Source: Curtobacterium sp. UNCCL20 (GTDB taxonomy: Bacteria; Actinomycetota; Actinomycetes; Actinomycetales; Microbacteriaceae). From it: 64,000 nt of DNA. Position numbers and translations under genes: made by a program. Numbering within the stretch: the first letter of the stretch is position 1; each line of letters begins with the position of its first letter. Location of the stretch: contig NZ_FNKG01000002.1 in the NCBI RefSeq assembly GCF_900101675.1, forward strand, positions 453,005 through 517,004, given 5' to 3'. This document shows positions 32,843 through 41,024 of this stretch, piece by piece. The notes under the pieces are model-generated. The model was not told the DNA's origin. It ran no database searches and saw only the letters and a program-made list of their open reading frames with translations.

Positions 32843-34318
32843 CTACGGGGCGACCTCGTCGAGGTCGTCGATGCCGCGAGCGGCGGCCGCCGCTCGGCGG
32901 GCTCGCATCGAGGGGGCGACCAGAGCACCGACGACGGCGAGGACGGCGACCCCGGTGCAGGCCCAGAAGCCGATGGTGAACGCCTCGTCCGTCGGGAGGC
33001 CCTGCGGCGTGCTGTGCGAGGTGATCAGTGCCGCGATGACGGCGGTGCCGACGCTGGAGCCGATCGTGCGGACGACGGTGTTGGCGCTGATGGCCTCGCC
33101 GGTCTGGTTCGCCGGGACGCTCTCGATGATCGCGTTCGAGCAGGCGGCGAGGGCCATGCCGATGCCGACACCGGTGAGGACGCCCGACACGACGACCTGC
33201 CAGAGCTCGGCGTGGCTGATCGCCGGGATCACGAACGCGGCGACGATCGCGACCCCGCCGATGAGCATCGGCGGCTTCGGCCCGACCTTCCGGACGAGGA
33301 TGCCGGCGATCGGTCCGGCGATGACCATCATCACGACGGTCGGCAGCAGGAAGAGGCCCGCCTGGGTGACGTCCTTGCCGAAGCCGTACCCGAGGGCGGT
33401 CGGCAGCTGCAGCAGGGTCGGGACGAGGACGAACGTGCCGAACATCGCGAAGCCGAAGACGAGGGCGACGACGTGGGCGGTCCAGACACCCCGCACGGCG
33501 AAGAGGCGGACGTCGATGAGGGGCTCGTCGACCCGGAGCTCGACGAACACGAAGGCGACGAGCGCGACGGCGCCGAGGGCGAGCAGGCCGATGGTCTTCA
33601 CGTCGCCCCAGCCCCAGGTCTCGCCCTCACTGACGGCGAGCAGGATCGCCACGAGGGAGACACCGAGCACGAGGGTGCCCACCATGTCGAGGCGGCCGGG
33701 CTTCCGGACGGGCGACTCGGGCATGCCGAAGACCGCGCCGAGCAGGGCGATCACGACGAGCACGGCGGGCAACCAGAAGAGCCAGTGCCAGGACAGGTGC
33801 TCGACGATCGGTCCGGCGGCGACGATCCCGACGCCGGCGCCGATGCCGAAGATCGCGGAGAGCAGGCCGATCGTCACGCTGACCTTCTCCTTCGGGAGCT
33901 CGTCGCGGACGATCCCGATCGACAGCGGCATGACGGCACCCGCGGCGCCCTGCAGTGCGCGCCCGACGATGAGCGTGCCGAGGTTCGGCGCGAGGGCTGC
34001 GAGGACGGCACCGACGAGCAGGATCGAGAGCACGACGATGAGCACCTTGCGCTTGCCCACCATGTCGCCGAGGCGGCCGAGGATCGGCGTGAGCACGGAC
34101 GCTGACAGCAGGTACGCGGTGAGCACCCAGCTGGTGGCGCTCGTGGACGCGCCGAGGTCCTGTCCGATGGTCGACAGTGCCGGGGCGACGAGCGACTGCA
34201 GCACCGCGAACGACAGGCCGCCGAGTGACAGGTAGACGATGATCGCCGTGCTGTTCGGCCGACGACCGTCGGTGGTGGGGTGGGACCCGGTCCGCGGGGT
34301 CTCCATGGTCTCGGTCAT
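32843..34318 (-). CDS. MFS DHA2-family exporter (EmrB/QacA-like)
   Basis: A 491-residue, 14-helix drug:H+ antiporter. IGQDLGASTSATSWVLTAYLLSASVLTPILGRLGDMVGKRKVL holds motif A; IGIVRDELPKEKVSVTIGLLSAIFGIGAGVGIV is the central motif C region. It begins ATG at 34318 with gagcacg upstream. The divergent TetR gene and the inverted repeats between them indicate local repression and induction by an export substrate, which is unknown. Confidence 0.88.
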   Translation of the reverse strand: MTETMETPRTGSHPTTDGRRPNSTAIIVYLSLGGLSFAVLQSLVAPALSTIGQDLGASTSATSWVLTAYLLSASVLTPILGRLGDMVGKRKVLIVVLSILLVGAVLAALAPNLGTLIVGRALQGAAGAVMPLSIGIVRDELPKEKVSVTIGLLSAIFGIGAGVGIVAAGPIVEHLSWHWLFWLPAVLVVIALLGAVFGMPESPVRKPGRLDMVGTLVLGVSLVAILLAVSEGETWGWGDVKTIGLLALGAVALVAFVFVELRVDEPLIDVRLFAVRGVWTAHVVALVFGFAMFGTFVLVPTLLQLPTALGYGFGKDVTQAGLFLLPTVVMMVIAGPIAGILVRKVGPKPPMLIGGVAIVAAFVIPAISHAELWQVVVSGVLTGVGIGMALAACSNAIIESVPANQTGEAISANTVVRTIGSSVGTAVIAALITSHSTPQGLPTDEAFTIGFWACTGVAVLAVVGALVAPSMRARRAAAAARGIDDLDEVAP

Positions 34319-34335
34319 CGTGCTCCGTACGGTCG

Positions 34336-34400
34336 ATGTAAACGCTTGCTGACTTGACGAGAGTACGCGGTTCTAGCCGCATGTCAACAATCGCTTACAT
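34336..34400. promoter_or_regulatory. paired inverted operators between exporter and tetR
   Basis: atgtaaacgcttgctgac (34336-34353) and gtcaacaatcgcttacat (34383-34400) are inverted copies matching at 15 of 18 positions. The right copy is itself dyad-like (TGT.A.C.AT.G.T.ACA). The intervening 29 bp likely hold both promoters. This fits a TetR repressor with two sites controlling itself and the exporter. Confidence 0.7.
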
Positions 34401-34427
34401 TGCTGGCGGAGCCGGTACGCTTCGACC

Positions 34428-35000
34428 ATGAGCAAGGACGCCGAGGCCACCCGCCTGCTGCTCGTGCAGGCTGCACGGCGGCGGTTCGCGTTCGACGGGT
34501 ACCGGGCCACGACCGTCCGGCAGATCGCCGCGGACGCCGGGGTGAACGTGGCCCTCATCAACCGCTACTTCGTGTCGAAGGAAGGGCTGTTCCGGGCCTG
34601 CCTCGACCGGGTCGTGCGGGAGCTCGGCGCCGTCGAACGCCGCGAACCCGACCTCGAGCGCGCGCTGGGGGAGCTGATCGGCCACGCCGTGCGCTCGCCG
34701 ACCGACGAGGACTCGCTGCACCTGATGCTGCTCCTGCGGTCGTCCGGCGACGACGGTGCCGATGCCATCCGCCGTGAGACCCTCCGTCGATACGCCGAAC
34801 GGCTGGCCGCGGTCGTCGGGGGAGAGGCGACCGACGACCTGCTCGTCCGGGCGGAGATCGCGCTGTCCGTGGTGCTCGGGATGACGATGCTCCGGACCTC
34901 GACGCAGGTGGAGCCGCTCGCGTCCGCCGACCCTGACGCGCTGGCTCGTCCGCTGGAGGATGCCCTCCGCGCCCTCCTCGGCGGTGTGTCCCGACGCTGA
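34428..35000 (+). CDS. TetR family repressor of the divergent exporter
   Basis: A 190-residue regulator. The N-terminal HTH is typical: AARRRFAFDGYRATTVRQIAADAGVNVALINRYFVSKEGLF (~residues 13-53). The rest is an all-helical ligand domain. ATG at 34428. Divergent placement to a DHA2 exporter with paired inverted repeats between them makes self- and exporter-repression the likely role. The ligand is presumably the pump substrate. Confidence 0.88.
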   Translation: MSKDAEATRLLLVQAARRRFAFDGYRATTVRQIAADAGVNVALINRYFVSKEGLFRACLDRVVRELGAVERREPDLERALGELIGHAVRSPTDEDSLHLMLLLRSSGDDGADAIRRETLRRYAERLAAVVGGEATDDLLVRAEIALSVVLGMTMLRTSTQVEPLASADPDALARPLEDALRALLGGVSRR

Positions 35001-35044
35001 GGTCCGCCGCGCGCGCACGACCCCGACCGCGGTAGCGTCGAGCC

Positions 35045-35572
35045 GTGTCCGAACGCCCCGTCCGCCGCCCCGATCCCGCCCCGCGCCTCGACGAGGTCGA
35101 CGAGCGGATCCTCTGGACCCTCGCGGCCGACGCCCGGATCCCGAACAACCGGCTCGCCGCCGCCGTCGGCATCGCACCGTCGACGTGCCTGACGCGGGTG
35201 CGGGCGCTCGAGGACGCCGGCGTCATCCGGGGCTACCGCGCCGAGGTGGACGTCGCCCGGCTCGGGTTCGCGATCGAGGCGATGGTCTCCGTGCGGGTGC
35301 ACGCTGCCGCTCGGCACGAGCTGCGGGACTTCGCGAAGCGCCTGCTGGCTGTGCCCGTCGTGCAGGACGTGTCGTTCCTGGCGGGGGACAAGGACTTCCT
35401 CGTGCACATCGCGTGCACCTCCACCGAGCAGCTCCGCGACTTCGTGGCGGACGAGCTCAGCGGGGATCCGTCGGTCGCCACGACGCAGACGAACATCGTG
35501 TTCGAGCGGCTCGTCGCCGACCGGGCGCACCAGGGGCGCTCGTTCGACGAACTCCGGCGCTGGCGCGCCTGA
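35045..35572 (+). CDS. Lrp/AsnC family regulator
   Basis: A 175-residue feast/famine regulator. The HTH is RLDEVDERILWTLAADARIPNNRLAAAVGIAPSTCLTRVRALEDAGVIRGYRAEVD, and the RAM domain runs FAIEAMVSVRVHA through VSFLAGDKDFLVHIACTS. The ligand is probably an amino acid. It has a slightly extended C-terminus (AHQGRSFDELRRWRA). The start is a GTG at 35045. The stop is 4 bp from the convergent acetyltransferase gene. Its targets are unknown; no amino-acid transporter is adjacent. Confidence 0.88.
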   Translation: MSERPVRRPDPAPRLDEVDERILWTLAADARIPNNRLAAAVGIAPSTCLTRVRALEDAGVIRGYRAEVDVARLGFAIEAMVSVRVHAAARHELRDFAKRLLAVPVVQDVSFLAGDKDFLVHIACTSTEQLRDFVADELSGDPSVATTQTNIVFERLVADRAHQGRSFDELRRWRA

Positions 35573-35575
35573 CGC

Positions 35576-36007
35576 TCAGCGGGTCCGGGCCATCGGCAGG
35601 TGCGGGATGCCGTCCTCCACGAAGTCCTCGCCGGAGCGGGCGAAGCCGAACCGGGCGTACCACTGCTCGAGGTGCGCCTGGGCGTCGATCGCGATGCGCG
35701 GTGAGCGTGCCTCGTCGATGGCGGCCTGCATGAGCTGCGCCGCGAGGCCCTGCCCACGAGCGGCCTTCGCGGTGGCGACACGGCCGATGCGCTCGGTGCC
35801 GTCGTCCTCGCGGAGGAGCCGGAGCGTGGCGTCGACCGAACCCTGCCCGGCCCAGAACTGCACCGTGCCCGGCTCGAGGTCGCGGCCGTCGATGTCCGGG
35901 TACGCAGCCTGCTGCTCGACGACGAAGACGTCCTGCCGCAGTCGGAGGATCTCGTGCAGCGTGACGATGTCCAGATTGCGGGTCGGAGCGTTGAAGATCG
36001 AGACCAC
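35576..36007 (-). CDS. GNAT family N-acetyltransferase, ElaA-like
   Basis: A 143-residue acetyltransferase. ILRLRQDVFVVEQQAAYPDIDGRDLEPGTVQFWA is the ElaA-type opening, and RIGRVATAKAARGQGLAAQLMQAAI the acetyl-CoA pyrophosphate loop (R..RGQGLA). HLEQWYARFGFARSGEDFVEDGIPHLPMAR is the conserved C-terminus. The acceptor is unknown. The GTG/ATG region at 36007 is the family start. Confidence 0.87.
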   Translation of the reverse strand: MVSIFNAPTRNLDIVTLHEILRLRQDVFVVEQQAAYPDIDGRDLEPGTVQFWAGQGSVDATLRLLREDDGTERIGRVATAKAARGQGLAAQLMQAAIDEARSPRIAIDAQAHLEQWYARFGFARSGEDFVEDGIPHLPMARTR

Positions 36008-36118
36008 GATCGGCCTTTCCTGACGATTTGTTCCGAAACCAGGTGCGTTCCGGAACGGGGCGGGGTACCGTGCCGGTCAACCACTCTACGTGCGCAGCCG
36101 AGATCAGGAGGTGAGCGC

Positions 36119-37504
36119 ATGGACCAGCCGTTGCGCGACCCCTGGCGCGCGGTGATCCGGTACGCCGTGTTCGGCCTCGGCGTCGCCGCAGCCCTCGTGC
36201 TGCTCACGCTGCTGCTCGGTGCCCGCCCTGCCTCCGCCGCGACACCAGCGCAGCCCGCGCCGGCCGCCCAGGCGCAGCAGCGCGGGCTCGTCGGTGGCCT
36301 CGTGCACGGCCTCGGAGACACCGTCCAGGGCGTCACGAGCGGCGTCGGCCACGTGGTCGGCGAGGTCGTCGAACCGGTCCGCACGGCGGTCCGGCCGGCG
36401 GCGCCCGCCCCGGCGGCTCCGGTTCCGGCAGTGCCCGCTCCGGCAGCACCGGCAGCGCCTGCCCCGGCCCACGCAGCGCCCGCCCCGAGGCCCGCAGCTC
36501 CGGCGCCGGCAGTACCCACCGCCTCCGTGCCGTCGAGCCCTGCTCCGACCCACTCGGCTCCTGCCCCGTCCACGTCGACGCCCGCTGTGCCCGCCGTCGC
36601 TCCGGCGGCCCCCGGCGCGAGCACGCCGAACGGTGCGACCAGCGCCGCGCCGGCCACGGGGCACACGGTGACCATCCCCGCGACGCACACGCCCGCGACG
36701 GCGGCGACCAGCTCCTCCAGGCCCGTCACCGACACGCTCGTGACCGTCCTGCGCCCCGTCACCGGCACCGTCCAGGCACTCACGGACGCCCGTCCGGTGA
36801 CCGCCGTGGTCCACACGCTGGACCGGGTCGTCGGTTGCCTGCCGGTCCTCGGGACCGTCCTCGGTGACGACACGCTGGGCACCGTGACCCGACCCGTCAC
36901 CGGCCTGGTCGACGATGCCCTCGGTGGGGTCGGCACGGCCGTCGGATCGGTCCCCGACATCGTCAGCGGACTCCCGCCCGCCGTCGGCGGCGTCCTGCCC
37001 GGAGGCACGGATCCCGTCGTCACCGCCCCCGTCGGCCCGGCGGTCGGCGGCTCCGGAGCCCCGCTCGGCCGGTCGACGTCAGCCGTCGGACAGGGCACGG
37101 GCGGCGTGGCCACCGGCTCGGGTCCGACGCTCGCCGCGTCCGCCCTCGCCTCGCGTCCGGCACCGCCGTCCGACGGCGCCGCGCACGTCCGCGGGTCGGT
37201 CACGGTGCTCGCCGGCGCTCCGGCCTCCGTCGCAGTCGGCACGGTGCAGGACGCCACGTTCGGCGGTCGCGCGCTCCTCGTCCCCACGGGGAACGGCGGC
37301 GGGCACGACGGCACCCCGTTCGACGGCACCGGTTCCGGTGTCCTCGGCGGCAGCGCCGCGGGCTCGGCCGGCTCGGCCGCAGCCGTCGGCATCGTCGGCG
37401 CCGCCGGCACCCAGGTCTCCCTCGCCGCGGGGTCACGCGGCACCCTCTCCGACGACGCCGTCCCCGCGTCGGTCGTCGGCGAGCACGACGTCGCTCCTGA
37501 CTGA
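36119..37504 (+). CDS. secreted Ala/Pro/Val-rich surface protein
   Basis: A 461-residue exported protein. The signal peptide is clear: basic N-terminus, a hydrophobic core (YAVFGLGVAAALVLLTLLLG) and ARPASAATPA as an AxA cleavage site. Then comes GLVGGLVHGLGDTVQGVTSGVGHVVGEVVEPV, a long Pro/Ala linker, and a second amphipathic region (TLVTVLRPVTGTVQALTDARPV, GTVTRPVTGLVDDALGGVGTAVG) with a single Cys. No sortase motif is present. The ATG has aggaggtgagcgc, one of the best RBSs in the window. It precedes the chaplin-like gene by 86 bp. The family is not recognised; I infer a cell-surface partner of that protein. Confidence 0.75.
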   Translation: MDQPLRDPWRAVIRYAVFGLGVAAALVLLTLLLGARPASAATPAQPAPAAQAQQRGLVGGLVHGLGDTVQGVTSGVGHVVGEVVEPVRTAVRPAAPAPAAPVPAVPAPAAPAAPAPAHAAPAPRPAAPAPAVPTASVPSSPAPTHSAPAPSTSTPAVPAVAPAAPGASTPNGATSAAPATGHTVTIPATHTPATAATSSSRPVTDTLVTVLRPVTGTVQALTDARPVTAVVHTLDRVVGCLPVLGTVLGDDTLGTVTRPVTGLVDDALGGVGTAVGSVPDIVSGLPPAVGGVLPGGTDPVVTAPVGPAVGGSGAPLGRSTSAVGQGTGGVATGSGPTLAASALASRPAPPSDGAAHVRGSVTVLAGAPASVAVGTVQDATFGGRALLVPTGNGGGHDGTPFDGTGSGVLGGSAAGSAGSAAAVGIVGAAGTQVSLAAGSRGTLSDDAVPASVVGEHDVAPD

Positions 37505-37590
37505 GATCGGTGCACCTGCCCAGCACGGCAGGACTGCACCACCGGCCGCCACCGCGGTCGGCAACCGATCTCGATCAGTGAGGAACGACC

Positions 37591-39447
37591 ATGAACAAGT
37601 ACGTCTCGAGAGGGCTGTGGTTCACCCTCTTCGTCGGCGGGCTGACGCTCGGAGGGGCGGTCGCTGCGAACGCGGCGACGACCTCCGGAGCTGACGGCAC
37701 CGCGTCCGGCACCCAGGTGGCGCCGTCGATCCACGCTCCCGTCTCCGCCACCGGCAACGCGCTCGGTGTCCTCGGCGACGCGGTGTCGTCGGTGACCAGC
37801 GCCGCCGTCCCGGCAGCGCCCGCGGCCGCAGCGCCTGCACCCGCAGCTCCCGCGGCCGCAGCGCCCTCGACGACGGGAGCGAACGGGACGGCCTCCGGCA
37901 CGCAGGTCGTGCCGGACGTCACCGCCCCCGTGCACGTCGGCGGCAACGCCATCGCCGTCGGCGGCGACGCTGCTGCGACAGCAGCACCCGCTGCCCCCGC
38001 GGCAACGTCCGCTCCGGCCCCAGCGGCCCCGGCGGCGGCCGCCCCGACCACGTCCGGCTCGGACGGACTCGCCTCGGGAACGCAGGTGGCCGGTGCCGTG
38101 ACGGCGCCGATCACGGCCGCGGGCAACGCCGTCGCGGTCGGCGGAGACGCCGCCTCGACGGGGACGCCCGCCGCGCCCGCAGAATCGGCTCCGGCATCCT
38201 CGGCTCCGGCCGCTTCGGGACCGTCGACCTCGGGTTCGGACGGCACGGCATCGGGGACGCAGGTCGCCCCCGTCGTGTCCATCCCGGTGACGGTGTCCGG
38301 CAACGGCATCGGCCTCCTGGGTGACGGCACCTCGACCGCCACCGGGACCGGCTCCACCGGCACGACCACCCCGACCGCGGGCGGGACGACCTCCGGGTCG
38401 GACGGTGTCGCATCGGGGACGCAGGTCACCCCGGTGATCTCCGTCCCCGTCACGGTCTCGGGCAACGGGATCGGTCTCCTCGGTGACGGCACGTCGGCGA
38501 ACACCGGCGCGACCGGCACCGGCACCGGCACGACCACGCCGACCGCGCCGACCGCGGGTGGCTCGACCTCCGGGTCGGACGGCATCGCCTCGGGCTCGCA
38601 GGTGTCCCCGGTGGTGTCGCTGCCGATCACGATCGGCGGGAACGGCATCGGCCTCGTCGGTGACGGCACCTCGACGAACACCGGAACGACCGGCACCGGC
38701 ACCACCGGCGCGACCGCGCCGACCGCGGGTGGTTCGACCTCCGGGTCGGACGGCATCGCCTCGGGCTCGCAGGTGTCCCCGGTGGTGTCGCTGCCGATCA
38801 CGATCGGCGGGAACGGCATCGGCCTCGTCGGTGACGGCACCTCGACGAACACCGGAACGACCGGCACCGGCACCACCGGCGCGACCACCCCGACCGCGGG
38901 TGGCTCGACCTCCGGGTCGGACGGCATCGGCTCCGGCACCCAGGTCGCGCCGGTGATCAGCCTCCCGATCACGATCGGCGGCAACGGGATCGGCATCGTC
39001 GGCGACGGGACCAGCACGACCACCACGCCGGGGACCGGTACCGACCCGGGCACCGGGACCGATCCGGGCACGGGGACCGACCCCGGCACCGGCACCGATC
39101 CGGGCACGGGGACCGACCCCGGCACCGGCACGGACCCCGGTACCGGGACCGACCCGGGGACGGGCACCGACCCCGGCGTCCCCGGGGCCGCGACCGGTGC
39201 GGGTGACGGCACCGTGCCCGTGACGGCGACCACCCCGTCCAGCGCGAGCGTCGCGGCGGTGGGGACCAGCGCCTCCCGGCCCGCCACCGTCCTCGCAGCG
39301 ACCACCGCCGTCCCGGCGGCGGCCACCTCGAGCACCCAGCCGGCGCTCGCCTACACGGGAGCGAACTCGCCGGTCCTGCCGGCGGGCTTCGCCCTCCTCC
39401 TGCTCCTCGCTGGAGCAGGGACCCTGGTGCTGCGCAAGCGGCACTGA
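37591..39447 (+). CDS. sortase-anchored surface protein with eight cysteine-free chaplin-like repeats
   Basis: A 618-residue protein: signal peptide ending AVAANAATTSG, eight repeats of the pattern SGSDGIASGSQVSPVVSLPI then TIGGNGIGLVGDGTS, eight GTGTDP repeats, and a C-terminal LAYTGAN, hydrophobic helix and RKRH tail. The repeat core (SG.xV..PV..P(V/I).(V/I).GN.(I/L).(V/L).G) follows the Streptomyces chaplin domain, but the two chaplin Cys are absent. LAxTG is the class E sortase signal, also used by long chaplins. I infer a wall-anchored, beta-rich, possibly amyloid-forming surface layer or adhesion protein. Repeats 6 and 7 are almost identical in DNA (171-bp unit), a recent duplication. 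Confidence 0.8.
   Translation: MNKYVSRGLWFTLFVGGLTLGGAVAANAATTSGADGTASGTQVAPSIHAPVSATGNALGVLGDAVSSVTSAAVPAAPAAAAPAPAAPAAAAPSTTGANGTASGTQVVPDVTAPVHVGGNAIAVGGDAAATAAPAAPAATSAPAPAAPAAAAPTTSGSDGLASGTQVAGAVTAPITAAGNAVAVGGDAASTGTPAAPAESAPASSAPAASGPSTSGSDGTASGTQVAPVVSIPVTVSGNGIGLLGDGTSTATGTGSTGTTTPTAGGTTSGSDGVASGTQVTPVISVPVTVSGNGIGLLGDGTSANTGATGTGTGTTTPTAPTAGGSTSGSDGIASGSQVSPVVSLPITIGGNGIGLVGDGTSTNTGTTGTGTTGATAPTAGGSTSGSDGIASGSQVSPVVSLPITIGGNGIGLVGDGTSTNTGTTGTGTTGATTPTAGGSTSGSDGIGSGTQVAPVISLPITIGGNGIGIVGDGTSTTTTPGTGTDPGTGTDPGTGTDPGTGTDPGTGTDPGTGTDPGTGTDPGTGTDPGVPGAATGAGDGTVPVTATTPSSASVAAVGTSASRPATVLAATTAVPAAATSSTQPALAYTGANSPVLPAGFALLLLLAGAGTLVLRKRH
38563..38904 (+). repeat. two near-identical 171-bp units inside the chaplin-like gene
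   Basis: The unit starting tcgacctccgggtcggac recurs at 38563 and 38734, with the next, more diverged unit at 38905. Period 171 bp equals 57 residues. The near identity, including synonymous positions, points to recent duplication or gene conversion. Confidence 0.88.
39028..39171 (+). repeat. eight 18-bp units encoding (GTGTDP)8
   Basis: Eight consecutive 18-bp units encode GTGTDP. The codons vary between units, so the amino-acid repeat is selected rather than freshly slipped. It forms the flexible stalk between the chaplin-like repeats and the sortase signal. Confidence 0.88.
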
Positions 39448-39489
39448 TCCGGACCGGCCGGTGTCGTCTGTGCGGCACCGGCCACCATC

Positions 39490-39526
39490 GGTCGGAGGGG
39501 CACCGGATCAGGGTGCCCCTCCGACC
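39490..39526 (+). terminator. hairpin terminator after the chaplin-like gene
   Basis: ggtcggaggggcacc (39490-39504) pairs exactly with ggtgcccctccgacc (39512-39526) across a 7-base loop, 43 bp after the stop codon. Confidence 0.8.
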
Positions 39527-39662
39527 CGCGCCCGCCGGGCGTGACGAGACGGCCCGTCTGGATGCGTGCTGGCGGTGACCTGGGAGTCGTCGATGGCGAA
39601 CCTGTGCACAGCAGAAGCGCCTCCGAGGCCGCCCGGCAGCGCGGTGACGCCACGATGAGAGC

Positions 39663-41024
39663 GTGCTCCACGACCTCCTGCGCATCCCCGTCACCGGGCG
39701 CGACGTGCTCATCCCCGTCGACGTCATCGCCGCGGTCCTCACCGTCTGGCTGGTGGTCGCACCCGTGCTGGGCAGGTCCGCCCGCACCCGGACCGCGCAC
39801 CCGGTCCGGGCCGTCCTGATCCGTGTCGCCGCCCTGGTGGTCGGAGCGGGCGTCGGCCTGGTCGCGGTGTGGTGGACCGGGGACGTGCTCGACCTGTTCG
39901 GTGTCGCGTTCACGCCGGTCACCCGGATGTGGATCGCCCTCGCGTTCGCCGGCGTCGCACTGCTGGTGGTCGTCCTCGTGCAGGGCGGCTGGCTCCTCCG
40001 GGTGGTGGCCGTCGGTGCCGCTGCGACCGTCGTCCTCGCAGCCGGCCTCGGGGTGAACGTCGACTTCGGCTTCTACAAGAACGTGGAGCAGGCGATCTCG
40101 ACCAACCCGTACCCGACGAAGCAGGTGCCGCTCGCCGGGTCGGCAGGTTCCGTCGGGTCCGTCGGTTCCGTGGTGGAGGCCTCGACGTGGCACGCTCCGA
40201 CCGACATGCCCAAGGTCGGGGAGACGTTCAGCGTCCGGATCCCGGGCACCGTGTCGCACTTCGCCGCGCGCAAGGCCGTGGTGTGGTTGCCGCCGGCGGC
40301 GCGCACCCCGCACCCGCCGACCCTGCCGGTCATCGTGGCGCTCTCCGGGCAGCCGGGGCAACCCGCCGACATGTTCCAGACGGGAGACCTCGGGCGCTTC
40401 CTCGACCGCTACGCTGACGCGCACCACGGCCTCGCACCGATCGTGGTCTCACCGGACCAGCTCGGCGCGCCGGCTCGGAACCCGATGTGCGTCGACTCGC
40501 GGCGCCTGGGACGGAGCGCGACCTACGTGATGACGGACACAGTGCGGTGGATCCGGGAGCACCTGCCGGTCGCCACCGCGCCGAGCGCCTGGGGCATCCT
40601 CGGGTTCTCGCAGGGTGCGACCTGCGCGATGCAGTTCTCCACCGCCTACCCGGGGGTGTTCAGCAGCGCGCTCGCGATCTCGAGCGAGCCGGCACCCCGG
40701 AACGGCAGCGTGCAGCAGTCCATCGCGCTGGGCTTCCACGGCTCCGCGTCGGCGTACCGGGCGGCGTCGCCGAGCGCGATCATGACCGCGCACGGCCGCT
40801 ACACCGACCACCTGACGGTGTTCGGGTTCGGGCAGGACGACGCCCCGTACCGCGCGTCCACCGAGGCGCTCCGGGCCGTCGCCGAGCGGGTCGGGATGCA
40901 GACGTCCCTCATCGTGTCGCCGGGCTCGGCCCACGACTGGAACACCGTCCGCTACGTCCTGGCCCACGGGCTGCCGGCGGTCATCGCGCACCTCGGGCTG
41001 CCGTCGTCGAAGGGCGCCCTGTGA
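39663..41024 (+). CDS. membrane-anchored esterase (alpha/beta hydrolase, antigen 85/esterase D-like)
   Basis: A 453-residue protein with four N-terminal helices (~residues 17-140) and an extracytoplasmic hydrolase domain. PVIVALSGQPGQPADMF starts the core. WGILGFSQGATCAMQFSTAYP is the nucleophile elbow (GFSQG), FGFGQDDAPYR carries a possible acid residue and SPGSAHDWNTVRYVL the His. GTG start at 39663. Its stop overlaps the start of the MprF-like gene (GTGA), so the two are translationally coupled. It may release amino acids from, or otherwise remodel, the lipid made by that partner. Confidence 0.8.
   Translation: MLHDLLRIPVTGRDVLIPVDVIAAVLTVWLVVAPVLGRSARTRTAHPVRAVLIRVAALVVGAGVGLVAVWWTGDVLDLFGVAFTPVTRMWIALAFAGVALLVVVLVQGGWLLRVVAVGAAATVVLAAGLGVNVDFGFYKNVEQAISTNPYPTKQVPLAGSAGSVGSVGSVVEASTWHAPTDMPKVGETFSVRIPGTVSHFAARKAVVWLPPAARTPHPPTLPVIVALSGQPGQPADMFQTGDLGRFLDRYADAHHGLAPIVVSPDQLGAPARNPMCVDSRRLGRSATYVMTDTVRWIREHLPVATAPSAWGILGFSQGATCAMQFSTAYPGVFSSALAISSEPAPRNGSVQQSIALGFHGSASAYRAASPSAIMTAHGRYTDHLTVFGFGQDDAPYRASTEALRAVAERVGMQTSLIVSPGSAHDWNTVRYVLAHGLPAVIAHLGLPSSKGAL

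Noticed and set aside
35233..39444. A 1403-codon open frame on the minus strand opposite the two secreted-protein genes
   Set aside because: It has low-complexity Gly/Arg/Ala composition, no domain, and mirrors the repeats of the plus-strand genes, which have signal peptides, RBSs and a sortase signal. It is a GC-driven shadow.
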